A stretch of 64,000 nucleotides of DNA from Trichoplax adhaerens (taxonomy: Eukaryota; Placozoa; Uniplacotomia; Trichoplacea; Trichoplacidae), in assembly GCF_000150275.1 (NCBI RefSeq), contig NW_002060958.1, positions 1,207,310-1,271,309 of the forward strand, given 5' to 3'. The notes under the pieces are model-generated. The model ran no database searches, was not told where the DNA came from, and saw nothing but the letters and a program-made list of their open reading frames with translations. Shown piece by piece: positions 1-15,300 of this stretch (the stretch's first letter is position 1; every line of letters begins with the position of its first letter). A program made the translations under genes and the position numbers.

Positions 1-3000
1 ACTAGACAATTGAGAACTGCTTTATTCACTATCTGACGGGCTTATATACCCTTCTACAGCAGTTAACATTCACGAGTCATCTTATAAAAATACTTAGGTG
101 AGAACATCTACTAACTAATTTTTCACAGTCAGACTACAATATGTCCATTCACAGAATCATTTCAGTGCACATTACAGCACAGCATTAAATTTACTGTAAC
201 ACATTTATTATTAGAGTAATTCCTACTGTAAGTAACTAGTTGTAATATATTATCACTATATTATATTAACCAAATTTAGATGGCTATTTCTTCACGGTAG
301 TTCGTACCGTGACAAGGTGTAATAGATATTGTGACCTATTAATGCTAAACTTGATAGAAACTATCAATTCGCATGTTATAATGTCTTGGATGTGATTGCA
401 AGCTTGATATTTTGATCTGAAATGTTGACGAGAGAGGTTGGAAAAAAAGGCTAACGTCAAAGTACCTGTTTACATGTTTATTAATGTATTAATGTTATAA
501 AACCCAAATTAAGGCCAGGGATGATATTTTTTATGCGAAGATGATACTCTCTATTATGAGATCTTTTTAGGAAATAAAGAGACGAATCGCTCTAAAATAG
601 AATTAGAACTTTATGTAAGATTGCTATAGAAGGAAGATTGCCCTACGATTTGTTTCAACTCTATTTTTACAGTACTGGATAATGATAAGTACGGTACTAT
701 CTAGTGTCACGAAAGTAATCTTCGTGACATATACTTTATTTCTATTTTACGTTCTATACATGTTTATATCTCAGAAAATGTTTAATGGTCTCCTTAGTTG
801 TAACTATGGTAGTTAACAGTTGATATCCTTAATTTAGCATCAGATAGACTAAAATAGTAATTGCCAACCAGTAAAACCAGGTTGTATTTATCACCTCCAA
901 GGTTGTTCAGTTCAAGAACAATTCTAAATTCTTCCATTTCACACGAGTATTACTAATGATGATAAAACTTTCTCAAATCTATGATGTAATACTAGTAAAT
1001 AAATAACCACGCAGCAATAACTTATGTCGAGATACATTTTGCTTTACTAAGGCCAAGGTTATTATACAATTATGTTATTTATTTGTAGTATGCATCCCAT
1101 ATTGCCCTGACTGGCAGACTTTTTCATACATATGTACGAAATTTACGATAAGTTTAATAAATAAAAATACGTAATGATCTACAAATTAAAGGTTGTTTTA
1201 AACAACTTTATCTTTAATTTACCAAATGGATTATTTTGAAAGTGATCTTTATGTTTATCGAAGGATTACTTGATCGGGATCAATTGTTTAGTAGATGTCC
1301 GTTAAACCGATACTTGGTACTTGATGTTTTTATTATAGCAGTGTTTTTCTTGTTTGGCCCGGTACGATCACGCGATAGTGAAAATTGATACCCGGTCGAT
1401 ATGAAAAGATAATTTCGATCTCAAAATAAGGAGTTACTTAAGTTCACAAGCAGCAGATCTCGTATAAAATAACAATCTGATCCAATTAAATTGATTTTGA
1501 ATAAGTACCGGAACTTTACATTCAGAACCTTGTTTTTTCTGTATTTTCAAGATACTATACTTGCTCTTAATTCACCGCTAGAAGGTATCATTCAAGGATA
1601 TTATAGGTAACGTCGAATAACTCAGACAAATAACTGCAACTTTTCTATAATGAAAAGCCTAATCAGCAGATTCGATTACGCTCGTCTTTTGCCGTCTGTT
1701 TTATTTAGTAGACAAATTCTCATCAAATCATGACCTTTATTAGACTTATTAATAATACAGTAGTTATCTTAATTGAATTACTGTTCATCATCAGGAACAG
1801 ATGGAATAGGCACGTACAAGAATGATTTCTATTGGTCTAGCTAAAGTCTATAGAAAGGCCGAACTCAGCATATGATATTACCAAAAAAATTAGCAGATAA
1901 ACTTAACGGCAATAGTTAGTAAAATGATGGATTAGTGGAACCTTGCCACATCCCTACTAATTAGTGACACGCAATAAGCATTTAGAAAAACTATAAGGTA
2001 AATTGTGTTCTACTGCTTGCTATAGCCTTCTTTCTGTTATCGGTTGGGACCTATTTAAAATTAATTTAATACCTTTATGGTACAAATGGAAGTTTACGGC
2101 AGTCGTAAAATTACACAACTATAACCTGGCAGGTTTTTTTTTCAACAATTTATATACTTTAGATTCTAAATATTATCAATTTCCTATCGCCAGGAGGCTA
2201 AAGAACTACTTATTTCTTTTCAAATGGAACTATAGGCCCATAATTACTTGAGGTATGAAGAAATTCTAGTTTATCGTAGCAAGTATTAAATGAAATTTCC
2301 TAGATAACAATATAAAAGCATGTAGTAATCTATTCAAATTTGTATTAAATCAAAAATAAACTTGCGGTAGCTAAATTCCAAGCTTAGCTATATGGCGATA
2401 GCGAGCTACACTTACTATGCAACAAAAGTTATTTTCTAACGGATTATATTTAGTGTATAAACTGTCTACTAATATTATTCGAAATTATGGGCCCGAATGA
2501 TCTAATGTCAGATCTCGAAGAAGGGAAATAAATCAACTGAAATTCTTATTTGATATACTACTTTGTTTCAGCTATCTCCAATACACCTCAAATCATAGAG
2601 CTAATTTATTACCACAGCAAGTCTATATTTAGATCAAGTAAACATTATATTGCCTTTTAAATATTCTCACATCCGGTCATCATTACTGATATCGCCAACT
2701 GGAAATACTAGATACAAAAAATTTTCATTTATCAATATCTTAAATAGCCATGCGGATTGTATATAATAACATTATTGTCTTCTTACTGCATTGATTGTAA
2801 TCTGTTTTATCTTTAAAGTTAGCGTACACTTTTAATTAAAAATAAATCCGAAATATTGCTGAAAAGATGATTTCAAGGTTAAAACCCCCAAATTTAAACT
2901 GCGGTTACTATAAATGAACCAAACAGAGAAAAATTATCCGGTTACTCAGTTTCCGGATAAGATAAGCGCACAATTTTAAGAATGATCTTACTTTTACAGT

Positions 3001-3300
3001 AATTTATGACTAAGAAAATAACGATCTGTTACGGAGCCATGCTCCGAAATATTAATTGCTAAGTTAATTAAAATATCTCATTTAAATTATTGTTTGCTCC
3101 AGTAGCTTATTAGATATTAATGTTTATTTATAAGTACTTATTCAATATTGTTGACATGTCGGAGCTAACACGCTTAGTCTGTAAACGTTAATTAATAACA
3201 CCTTAAGTGTAAGATTAATTACTTTGCAGAGCCTTGAGGCTCTAGTTGCTATACTAGGATATGTATACTGTACAGTGTAAGCCGCTATTTCAAGAATATT
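1..3300. other. AT-rich gene-poor DNA
   Basis: No gene could be supported here. Open frames are short, with no family resemblance, no signal peptide and no convincing exon with flanking splice sites. The 82-codon frame near 2003-2251 lacks an early ATG and reads like random AT-rich translation. Confidence 0.6.
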
Positions 3301-3323
3301 CACAAGTGTACCATCGGCGAGAC

Positions 3324-3357
3324 TATATAAAGCGGAGCACTAGCTTAGCTTCTCAGT
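3324..3357 (+). promoter_or_regulatory. TATA box plus initiator-like core promoter
   Basis: A good TATA box (TATATAAAG, 3324-3332) is followed by a TCAGTT initiator-like motif at 3352-3357. The first T of the TATA lies 30 nt before the A of the initiator, the classical Pol II spacing. The segment between them is GC-richer than its surroundings. No open reading frame of useful length starts downstream within several hundred bases, so the transcript could have a non-coding 5' exon or be a non-coding RNA. A possible donor (CTAAG|GTTAAC) lies at about 3434-3445. The motif pair is seen; promoter activity is inferred. Confidence 0.45.
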
Positions 3358-6300
3358 TCCAGTTAGTCATTTGCAGGATCTTGTGACTATTATTGCTAAG
3401 AATATTCTTACGTTTTTCTTTAGTACATTTTACGACTAAGGTTAACGAAAATAAAGTAAAGTATTTAAACCTATTACTCAATAGTAGTTTTTTGTGTAGC
3501 TGAGAGTTAGTTCAACTCCACTACGATAGGTCCCTAAGTTAGTTGGGAACACAAGTACTAGTGAAGATAGTGTTTAAGACCCGGTTTCTTGTTACAAAGA
3601 AGAAGATTTGTAACACGATCTGATTACCAAACGGAAATTAACGAGACTAAAATAATAGTAAGTTTCAATTTTGGTGACGCTTTCTTAGTTTCAATCACAA
3701 GCAATGCTGTATAACTGACGCAATTACGAAATCACACAACTTTTCATTAACTTATCATTTCCGTTAGCCCGGATAGTAGGTTCCAGTTTTATGAATAAGC
3801 AGTTTATCTGAATGAAATTAGCATAAAATTCATAGCAGAAAGTTAATTTATTAATGATTGGTAAGAAATTTAACAAATTGATTGTCATTAACAGGGCAGA
3901 CATGCCTTTATAACATTACTGATTTAGACCTATAGATTGAGAAGAAATAATAGTGACAACGGATTCAATCATCAATTCGGTATTAGAGTATGCAATATAG
4001 TGTCTTTGATATCAATTTGTTTCCTATAAAGGATAGTTGCAAATGATATCTCGTATTCTGAAGCCTTTTGTGATATATCAAGTCTACTTTTGAAAGAATA
4101 CAATATTTTTTGTTAAAAATATAATTTCATTGACAGGATGTGCTAATAATTGTATATGCTTCATCAATTTATAGGAATCCTTGCAATAAGTAGCGTAAGT
4201 TATGTCAGTTAGCTCGCAGTTAGAAAAGTATTGACCTGCTAGCACTACAATTGTTCTATTTATTGATAAATAATAAATATTGAGTGATATTTTATACTCT
4301 AGAAATTAATGAAATATGTTTATTGCTTGCTATTAGGTATCGCTGAAAGCTTCCTACAGCGTTAAATGTATCAATTGAAAGCGACAAAGTAAATCAATCG
4401 TCCATTAAATTGCAATATTTATCATGACGTCAATGAAGCTCTGTGGATAAATTTTTATAAACCTATTTAGATATAGCTGAGGTTTGCTATTAATCAACCA
4501 TTGTTAATTGTACCGATTTATTTCAAAGGTATACTATTATAAGCATCGTTGATAGAGGATTAGAGAATTTTTATAATTACAAATAATAAAGGAGTCAGAA
4601 AAGTATTATGTGTTTGTTCCTTGTATCAAGCAGTCGAATAAAGAGAAGGAAAAAGTCTAAAAATTTAATATTTAAAACAAATTATAATCGCAATAGGTAC
4701 TGTCTAAGAATTAGTCTAATTGATTACAATTATAATACTCTAGTATGTTACGTACGAAGGCCTAGTTATTCACAACCCTAAATCTCCTAGACTTATTCCA
4801 TTTTATTCATTTTGTTTACATCAATAAGTATTTATATTTTTCTATCTAATAGTTTAAATCATTAATAAGAGGAATATCAATTGTAATCGAAATCAATGCC
4901 TGTAGTGTACAATAGATGTAATAAGTGCCTTCTATAATGCTAGGTCTTGGATCAACAAAATTTGACGCAGGTTTGATTTACAACTTAGCTTTAAGATTTA
5001 ACTATATAGCGGAGTAGAGTTACTTCAAGCATAGCCGTAACACTAGCTAGTGCAACAGTGATTTTTTTGGACAATGTAGCATATATGTGTAGTGCTTGTT
5101 AATTTATATTATTATCTTTCAATTTTTTTGTTCAATAATTCTTAATGGCTAATAATGATCCTGTTATAATGTATTGCAAGATTATTTCGAAATACATTAC
5201 ATGAAGACTTCTTCTACATTAACAGAAAAAATAAATGAGTCAGGAATGAGATACCTTAATTTCTTACCTTTTGTCCACTTGCCAACATTTCAGTAGCCTT
5301 CTGAACTTCGCAATTTATGGAAATTAATTAAGATGGATTAATACTTAAATCAAGCAGATATTGTTAATAAATGTTTCAAATTTGCATAGCGGATGATGAA
5401 TTACGATATTGTTATCATATATCCGGATCCATTTTAAAAATAATTAGCTAATTTAATGCCTTTAACTTCGCAATGATAATAATAAGTTACATTATATGTC
5501 CCGGCGATCTAAATCTGTTATTCAATTAGGCTCAGCTGACGCTGCATTTAACCTATAAATTCATTTGATGGTCATTAGATCTAATTTTATTTAACAAAAC
5601 TATCTATACTGAAATTAAATTTATGACCCTATATATGACGATGGTAAACAAAATCTTCAGTTGCATTCTGCCATAGAGAGTTTAATTATTCATTTATCAT
5701 ATCAGAATAAAGGCTGTGACTTCAATTGAGATAATGTCAACTTCAGTGTATTGAAGATATGTCTAAAAATGAGCTGAAGGCTAGACGGATATTTAAGCTA
5801 GGCTTTACTAACTTAATGGCAATAGCCAAATGAAATATTGACGTTGTAAATATGGAAAATGTATAGTCAATTGCTTTATATTATTTTAAAGATAATGCCT
5901 ATCGATGATGAATGTTTTCGTTAAAGTCAATTGTTGTTAGTTAATTATTGATATAAGAAGACTAAAATTCGATAGTCTAGTATAAACCTTCTGTGTCTTT
6001 TAGTACGTAAATGAGTATAAATGGCTGGTTTCTAACGTCATCGCCGGTATAAAATAGAAAATATGGAGGATAAACACGCAATAAAATTTATTTTTGACGA
6101 TTGCATCATTTTAAAGTGGATAATTTCTGATCGTGTTACAAAACAAATTTTCATGCGCAAGTGAATATCAAAACAAGCTATAAAGCATTTGATAGAAAGC
6201 CTTCCTGTTATTGACTGATTAAAGAATAGCTTATCAACTTTTACCACTGATCATTCTGAATATGAATAATGATGTACAGGAGGCATATCTCGATCGAAAG

Positions 6301-9300
6301 TACTAGTTTAGCTTATATTGGTCATAAACTTAACTTAAATTGATTTAGGAGTCAGGTAATTACGAATTTGTCAACTCTTTTACAAATGCAGCTAATAAAT
6401 TGGGAATAATTTAGGGATCAAATCACAGAATAGTAATGTTTCTTTCGATCAAATCTGCCTTTTCCATAGCATATCAAACAGTACCGAGTAGTTTGCTTTA
6501 ATGTAACCAATTAGTTACACTTATTATGGGCTGCTAGCGTTACATATTATAGTACAAGGCCTAGATCTTTAATTGCTATTTTAACTCTACGATTATTGAA
6601 AAGGGCAGGGTTCACAATTACTTAAAACATTATTTGCGCGGCCCTATTTTCTATTCTCTAGCCATAACAGTGATGTAGCAAATGTGATTTATAACTGAGC
6701 CTTTTGTATTGAGTAAGTAAACATGATGTTTCCATTTCATTGAACATAATCTTAATCATCGCGTACGGTAGAAAGGTATCGTTCAAAAAAATTCATTTCT
6801 TTTATTATCGATAAACTGCTATTTTTCACTATCATATAATTAGTTTTGATTTGATCTTGAATGTAGATATTATCGGAAATATGAATAGGTAGCCAATTGT
6901 TCAGACAAATAATAAAGAAAGTACGGTATCTTCCCACGCGAAGGGTCTGCAAATAGAATTGATGTAATTAAATAAATTTATTAGCGCTATTTGCTGATGT
7001 CTTATTACGGTTAGATATCAAAAAGTAAGCTAAAGTATTGACATGGACGAACTTGATATTTAAAAGCTATAATCAGATACTAAATATTAATGATTGGAAC
7101 CTGATGAAGACTTAAAGGATTTAGCAGATTAGATTTTGTAAATACTTGGGTAGGCGTTATATCTTATTCTTAAAAGTGGAAATTATTTTACTTTGGAAAA
7201 TGCTCAAATTTTTTAAATATGTTACAGTATGAAAATGCGTTAATGACTTAGCCTAATTTGCGCCTAAATGCAGAACAAAGTTGCAAACAATAAAACACTA
7301 ACTATAAATAATTTGAAAAAGAACAATAATATCAAATCATAATTTCCTAATGGAAATACTTTCTACATTACCGGTATTGAATAACTAATTCGATTTTTAG
7401 GAAAATTTATTTAAAGTATTTACTTATTAGCTATTGGCCAAAGGGTAGATAAAATAACTACAGGTGATAATTTCTAAATGCGGCTATTAATTTTACTCTT
7501 CCATTTATTATTGTAAACCCTTATTACTGCACTCGTCATTAAGATGCAATATATTCTAATGATAGATTATGATACTTAATAGCGCTATCGTTACTGTATT
7601 GTCTGCTATTGTACAGAAATACTACTTGGCCGCAATAATATACTTTTACAATATAAAGATATGCCTACTAATTATTATCTCTTAAGTTGTAATGATTTTG
7701 AAAAAATGAAGTTAAAAAATTAAGATTTTGCTTATATTATGTGCTACAACTGTCTGTCACTTTAAAAAAAATCAGAAGAGCCCTGAAGAAGTGTCTGCTA
7801 ATTACTCATCTGCTTTGAAAATTAATCAATCAATGTTACGAGGAAATGTTTGTAATTTGTAGAAAACCGCTTATCGTTAATTGCAGGAATTTCTAAAAAA
7901 TTAATTTAAAATTCTGTAAGATATTGAACCTGGTTATACGACAATTATCCTGACAAGTAGTGGTAGAAATTATTCTTCTTACAACATTGTAGATGCCAAT
8001 CTGTCTATACTGTACATAGTAAAGACATTTAATTTTATTGGATCAAACAAAAAAAGTAATGTCAGGTTGTTCAATAGATAAATATAAGCTCCACAATTGT
8101 AATCTTTTCCATTCATATGACCACCTTACATTGCTGATAGTTGACACTAAAGCAGAGTCATGTGGAGACTATTTTATTAGTCTGACCGCGTCACAACCCT
8201 CACTTGTGGCAAAGGAAAGTAAAGAACTCTAGTGTAGTTACTTAAAGCCTGGGCTATTTCTCCCAGTACTTTCAGTTTCTATGAGAGAAGTATTTGAGAA
8301 CTCGATTTCTCGGCTGATCTCCACAGACAACTGACTAATTATTACACTATTCTTCACGATATGAGTCTTGCCGTTTCTTGAGCAATTACTAACTTTATTC
8401 TACAAACACACGCGCTTAAATAGGTTTCTACAGTGAATTCCAATATTAATGAGTGAGAAATCATACTTTACAAGTTACATTAATTAGTATAATTCCATTA
8501 CTAAATATACATGTCGATATTCTCAGACTTAGATAACTACAAGCTATCAGATGTTAAGACGCTTAACCTTAGCCCATATACAGCTCAATTTTTAGAGATT
8601 AACACACCTTACAAACCTACAGTAAATTAACTGCTAACAACTTCTATTTTTATCTCATTTCTACCATCCTATTATCAGCTACAAGCGCATTAAACATAAC
8701 ACATAACCTTATCTTATCTATTCATAAGCATTCATTAAACAACTGTTACTTAATTAGTAACGGCGCACCATGACCGACCGCCATTAATTGTATTAATGGA
8801 TCAATGAAACAGCCAAATGGATAAAAAGTTGATAACGAATCCCTTTTTTTCGCATATCAGGGAGTTAATATGCTGCAGTAATATATTATTAAATTTAGAT
8901 TCATTGCTGTACCTGCAAATATGCTCCTTAAACATATAATTCACGTTATACAGGCAAAAGTTTATACGGCTAGAATAAATTGTATTTGAGAATAGGAAAG
9001 CCATTGGAAGAGAATATGTTTATTTTGAAAGCATCCAGGTGTTTTTTATTCAAAATCTTCTATTTAGAGAGCAATTACGCTTCCTGGAATGCTACCCTAT
9101 TTTAATTTAACACCCGTATGTTATTAATTCAACGTTCATAGTTTATTTTTACTATATTAGCGGGCTTACTATTTCAACTCGTGAAAAAATTAGTTACCCA
9201 ATAATTAGAAATTAATATTATCAATCAATCTAGTGCAGAGAATTATCACGTTACGTATGACTTTCATTTAAACCATCAAATGCTAGTTTACTATTTTTTT

Positions 9301-12300
9301 ACCCATATACTATCAATGAAAGTAAATTGAACCACTCAGATTTCTAAACAGTAAGCGTAAAAACCAGTGATAAATAAGTAACCGGTTTTCAATAAGAACG
9401 CTCTTCCTTACCCAGCTTTGAATAGTTGCAATGGAATCTAATCATGAGAATGTTAAATAGAGATTTATTGAGATAGCTATATTTTGATGTAAAGACTTTT
9501 CCATTCTACAATTCATATATACAACATAGTTCTAATAAAATCATAACGATATATGAATTGCTTTTCATCGTGTAATATCCTATAAAATTAGCAATGTAAC
9601 TTATATTTAGGTAATAAAATGATACAGTTGATAGAGTCCAGAACTAGATTCTAATTACTAGAAAACAAAGCATATTATTATTCTTATATGCCGAAAGTAT
9701 ACAGAAATCCCACGCATTTTGCAATAGTGTAAAATAAAAATTTATCCGTAGATATTAAAATAGATTAATTAATTTCAACAACTCCGTTAGAAATAGCCTT
9801 GCAAACGATTGTAGCACTTAGAATTTAATGCAAACATAATTTAACCGTTACATTTCAATTTTATGCTAGTCATTAACATTAAAGCACTAGAGTTTAAAGA
9901 ATATTCGCTACGGTTTATTACATATGATTGAGGAGAAGGTCATGCTTTCTTTAATAATATATTATATATTATAATTTTTGCCTATCCAGATAGGTGTAGA
10001 TAATGATATAATTATAAAATTTGACCGGATACATCGGCCTAAAAGATGTATTGAACGATGTTTAATAAACCGTAATTACCATTTAAAGTAATTCTAAATT
10101 GTTTAAATGGTATTTTCCGCTTTGACATCGTTCTCTAATTTCAGACATTATATCTAAAATAGCAAAACGCTAGTAATAGGAATTCATTGTATAGAGAATA
10201 TTAGTTTATTTCTTATCTCAATAAATGTATTGATTAGAATAATTCTTAATCATCTTTATAATTAGTTTCAATTACATGCTGTACCATTTTTGACGTCTCA
10301 GATAGAGTAGATAAACTGGACTTAGATAAATTATCGTTACTGTTAGCTCTCACGGGACATCATTTAATGACCTTTAGTAACTGTGAAAGAATTTGCAAAG
10401 ATCAGTTTTCGATTTATAACCTTTTGTTTTTATTCAACAATATTACTTTCTGATAGTTTTCTATTCTAAAATTTGGAAATTAGACGATGTTATAATGAAT
10501 GGAGTAAGAAAGAACACTCATAAATGGAATCGGCAGTGAATCTAAATTTAACATACGTCTATCTTGATAGATAGTAAGCGTGATATAAATTTTCGGATTA
10601 AAACACCTAACAGCTAAAGCCTATTATCTCAACATACGAATCTATCTACTGAATATTTCAAGGAGAGACTACTGATTATTTATATCTACAAGACAATTTC
10701 GCTATCGTTCATTAGAGGTCACTCAATTAAATATTTATATAAAAAATGGTTATAAATGGGCAGCGTGTAGTAATACCGTACTACAGCTTAAATAAGCAAA
10801 ACCGGTGAAGAAACTGTAAGGATAAAATTTCCTAACTTACCGAGAGTTAATGGTGGAAACTATATAATATCACTACATTTATTAGGTTTAATTTATGATT
10901 TTAGGACAATTAATTAATTTATATTGTCACTTTCATAAAATTCTATTATTATTTCTCAATTTAGGATTATTTCTTAACCATTTAAATACTGCACTAGATA
11001 TGATAGATATCTTATTAATTATAATTATCTTGATATTGTTTTCAAGAGATATTACGATAATTTTAATCTCTTTATCGTACAGATGCCTCCTCCACATTTC
11101 CTAATACATTGTTATCTGTAATTTACAAAATACCAGTAGAATTAATTGAGAATTTGATCATTCTTACTATTTCTAATAACCCCGGGATATAAAAAGGCTC
11201 TAATATAAATCACTTATATCCAAATCACCATATGAATGTATATTCTATAGATCACAGAGATGACCTCTTTGTTATAGGTATTCATCTAATTATATTAAGA
11301 TATTATCCATATAATTGCGTTGAATAGTGATAATAATACTCAAATTTTTTTGTCAGCAGTCTAAATAATTACAAGTGAAAAAGCAAGATGACTCCGAGTA
11401 ACACTTAATTTTTCTATTGAAAGTATAAGTTATCGTGATAAAGAATGGATAAAATCTGGAATATAATTAATAAAAGCGTGTCTGGAAATAACAAAGACGT
11501 GCGTTAGTACTGTTTTTACCTACGATTTTATTATTGCAAGCTTTTAATAATTTCATTAGCTATGTATAGATCAATTTCAGTCACTCAAAAAAATCTGAGT
11601 TACTCATAGCTATATAATGTAGAGCTAAATGTGGCAGTTCAGCCAGCGAATTATTGGCATACAACTAGTCAAGATTGTCTATATTTCGCTAAAACATTAA
11701 AGCCACTACCTGCGCTAATACAGATGTCATTTATCGTATTCCCATCGTACTACATCGGCTAATACATTATTAGTATACAAGTAGTCAAGATGGTATTTGT
11801 ATCGATAAGACGTCAAAGTCAGTACCTACATTGGTATAATGTCGTCCATCGTATTTCCCTGGTATTTTAACTATTTGTGTGCCGCCATAACAAGATATTT
11901 GAATATTTTGTCCTTATTGGACCATATCTTAAATTCTGATGATGTATCGCTAAGCAAAACAGTAATGAATACCGGTAATGTGAGAAACAGTATTACCTCA
12001 TAACATTACTACTCATTTTGTTATTTCCTGCAAATTGTGAATTAGGCGGACGTTATTTTAAATTTTAAGTGAACCTTGACAGTAACACATTAAATTTTTG
12101 ATTTTAACTAAGAAAAAATTACACTAATCTTTCAATGCCATTGCTAGTGATTTCTCAATAATTCATACAGTATAAGTGGCATGCTCAAACAGATCAAGAT
12201 CATGAGATTTTTATCTTTATTATTACTGAGTTTCTAATTCTCAAATAGACTGATGTTAGCTAGCTGCTATACTTGTATATAATTATACACCACATCATTT

Positions 12301-15300
12301 ACTATGAATTATTCAAGATCAACACCCATGCAGAATATTTGAAATGGCCACGTACAATACTCCGTCATAATAATATAGGAATAGCTGGAATAGCTAAAAT
12401 TATTACGAATTGGTACAAAAACTGTAGGCAAACACTTTTTTATTATTTTGATTTTATAGTATAGCATTACACTACTTTACGAAGATCAATAGTAATCAAC
12501 AGCTAGAGCAAGAAATTATTTGGATATACAAGGTATCTGAACGGCATATGCCAAAGACGACAGAGCCAATAGTCAAATAACCACCAAATGCAAAGATAAA
12601 TGATGGCTACGGTTAACTATATCTGCTCATCGGTTTCTATCATCCCTTTTGGACTAATTATGATGTAAATAAAGATAAAAACTTGAAACATTTAATCTAA
12701 TGTGATAATATCATATTTTATGTAAATGGGACGCAGACTATATGCAAAATATGTTGATTTCATGATTTTGAAATGTTTCCAAATGATCTTCCCGTACGTA
12801 AAAACAGTTATCATGAAATCAAATTAGAGCGCTCTAATTTCGTCAGTAAAAGAGTGAATAGTTTATGCAAAAAGATAGATACTTGATTATAATGCCTCAC
12901 AATAAATGAAATTGAAATTTTTTATTTTTCTTTAACTAACAATCATGTTTTCTCATCTAATCGACATCTATAAGTTTAACGGTTGCCTTCCAGTTCGTCA
13001 ATTTCTTACAGCTGGCTTTCGTTTAAACTGGCTTGTATCATGTAATTTCCAAACTCTTCGCATAAAAATTTTGTAGCTGTAGCCATGACAGTTGAAGAAT
13101 GATTTGCATTATTAAAGTTTTTATTTATCTCAAAGTTGTAGTTTATACGATGTGATGCTGACTACTGTAATGACTTAATATACTGTACTTAACGAATTCT
13201 TTAATAAATTTGGACGTAATTATCGTAATCACTTGCAAGATTGACAAATTACATGCAGAAGGATAAGAAATGAGATCTTTCAAATATCAATTTTGAGTAT
13301 TTGTAATCTCCAGTATTGATCTCAATTTCTTTGAGATAGAGTTATTAGCGCATATAAAATCGATCAAAGATTCAATGCTTAATTTCGAAAACCTAGAATT
13401 AAAATCTTTAATTTACATCACTTAGTCACTGTGCTGTAGTTATACGTATAAATTACTGTATAAAATGATGCTGAAAATGATAGTAATTAGCTATTTTCTT
13501 TTATGGAGAAAACATTGAAAAATCAAATGGTTAACTGGTGTAGAAATAAGCCAGTGATGATTTTAAATCAAACTTGTATAGCTAGTACGCACATTTATTT
13601 GGTAAAATGTCTTTCATTCAAATAGGTGTCGCAAAATATATAATCGACTATTTTAGAATTCTATGTTATTCCATAAATAAACTCCAAGCTAATCTTTAAT
13701 GAAATTAAAGGCAAAGATTGAAACAATTTTGACGCACTTGTACCTCTGTTTCATTCCCATAAAATCTACAATCTTACTTCTCTAATGATTTCAATCGCAT
13801 ACTTAGCTGTTACGGATGATCCGATATTGATATTTGTTTAATTTTGACAGAACGTATTCGAGGTTAAAAGTAATAGAGTTAGTTTTATTTGGAAAAAGCA
13901 TTAAAGTCTCGTCCGTACTAGATACCGTAGCATGAATTCTAGTTACTTCTCTTCATTTTGCACTACCCTCGCAAACATTTAGAAACACAAATTTTTATCT
14001 GCTATTGATATATTTGAATTTCTTTTTCACTGCAAGATTTTTCTGACAGTCGATCAATATTACTACTATAGGATACTTTAATTTTATTTAAATTTTAATG
14101 GTAATTCTTGATTTGTGTTTACTTAGCTAGGCATTCTACGATGATAATAATAGCACAAGCATTAGTTCAGAATATGCAGTTTTCGAGCTTGTAAGTTTTT
14201 AGATCATGATAAAAAATTGTAATGGTTATTCTAATTTTCATATGATAATCACTAGTAAATTAAGACTAAATCTCTTTTCGTCTATGATAGGTAACCTTAG
14301 ACTAATAGGACTATCATTGCCGTATAGCAATTATAATATCTAAACTTATAAATAATAAGCCTATAAAATAGCTAATAAAATTATCTTTCGATGATACAAT
14401 CAACGGTAAGCTTTACAAGGTAGTCTGCATACATAAAACGTCGGATTTGTTTAATTAGCACATTTTCGTACGTGATCAGTTTTGGACATTACGACTTGTA
14501 TGAAATGATGGCAACAGCTGTGTATAATAATAACATTTACATGGAGAGATTAATGCTGTAGTATGATCAGAAAATGCATAGAGATTGCTAACGTTACATA
14601 ATAATATAAGCTTTTAACGTTGTAGATTTAATTAAAATACATCGAAGAAAAGGTTTGGAGTTTTAGAGAAAATCAAAGAGAATAAAAAGCTGAAGCATCG
14701 CCTACACATTTCTCGTCGCTACCCTAAATCTTTTATCCAAATCAGTCATTGATTTACGACATTTTCCTACAGAAAATGTCGTATATTCAACTATTGAAGT
14801 CAGCTATTTTAAACACATCTTTGTATAGTATCAAGTATTTGGCTACGATAGATGTCCACTCATGCATTTCTTTTTATGAAATTCAATAATGTTTCTGTTT
14901 TAAATGCTACCATTCACGATCAACTAGTTGTTTGATACAACATTGATTGAATGGTAAAGATTATAAATCGAAGCGACAGTGTTACTATAGATAGATTAAA
15001 ATCTAGCTTAATTGAAGCTAGATGAGGCATAGATCTGACAGAAAACTTATTGTACTTTGTATTATTATTAAATAACTCTTATCTAATAATGAGAGTTTTG
15101 GGCTATTATTTACCAATCAAGGTAATAAATGAAATTGAATGATCTGTTGTAAGGAAAAATATTCAATTAGAATCGATCTAATTTTAAAATATAATCAACA
15201 ATTCTTGATAGCGTTCACTTTGCGACATTTTCAACTTGCTTCGCACTTTAAATTTAAGAATTTTGCTTTCTGTTTATTTAAAACTTTTTATAAGCTAAAA

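Noticed and set aside
10895-11104. Very hydrophobic 69-codon frame, considered as a mitochondrial DNA insertion
   Set aside because: No recognisable mitochondrial protein segment; hydrophobicity follows from AT-rich codons.
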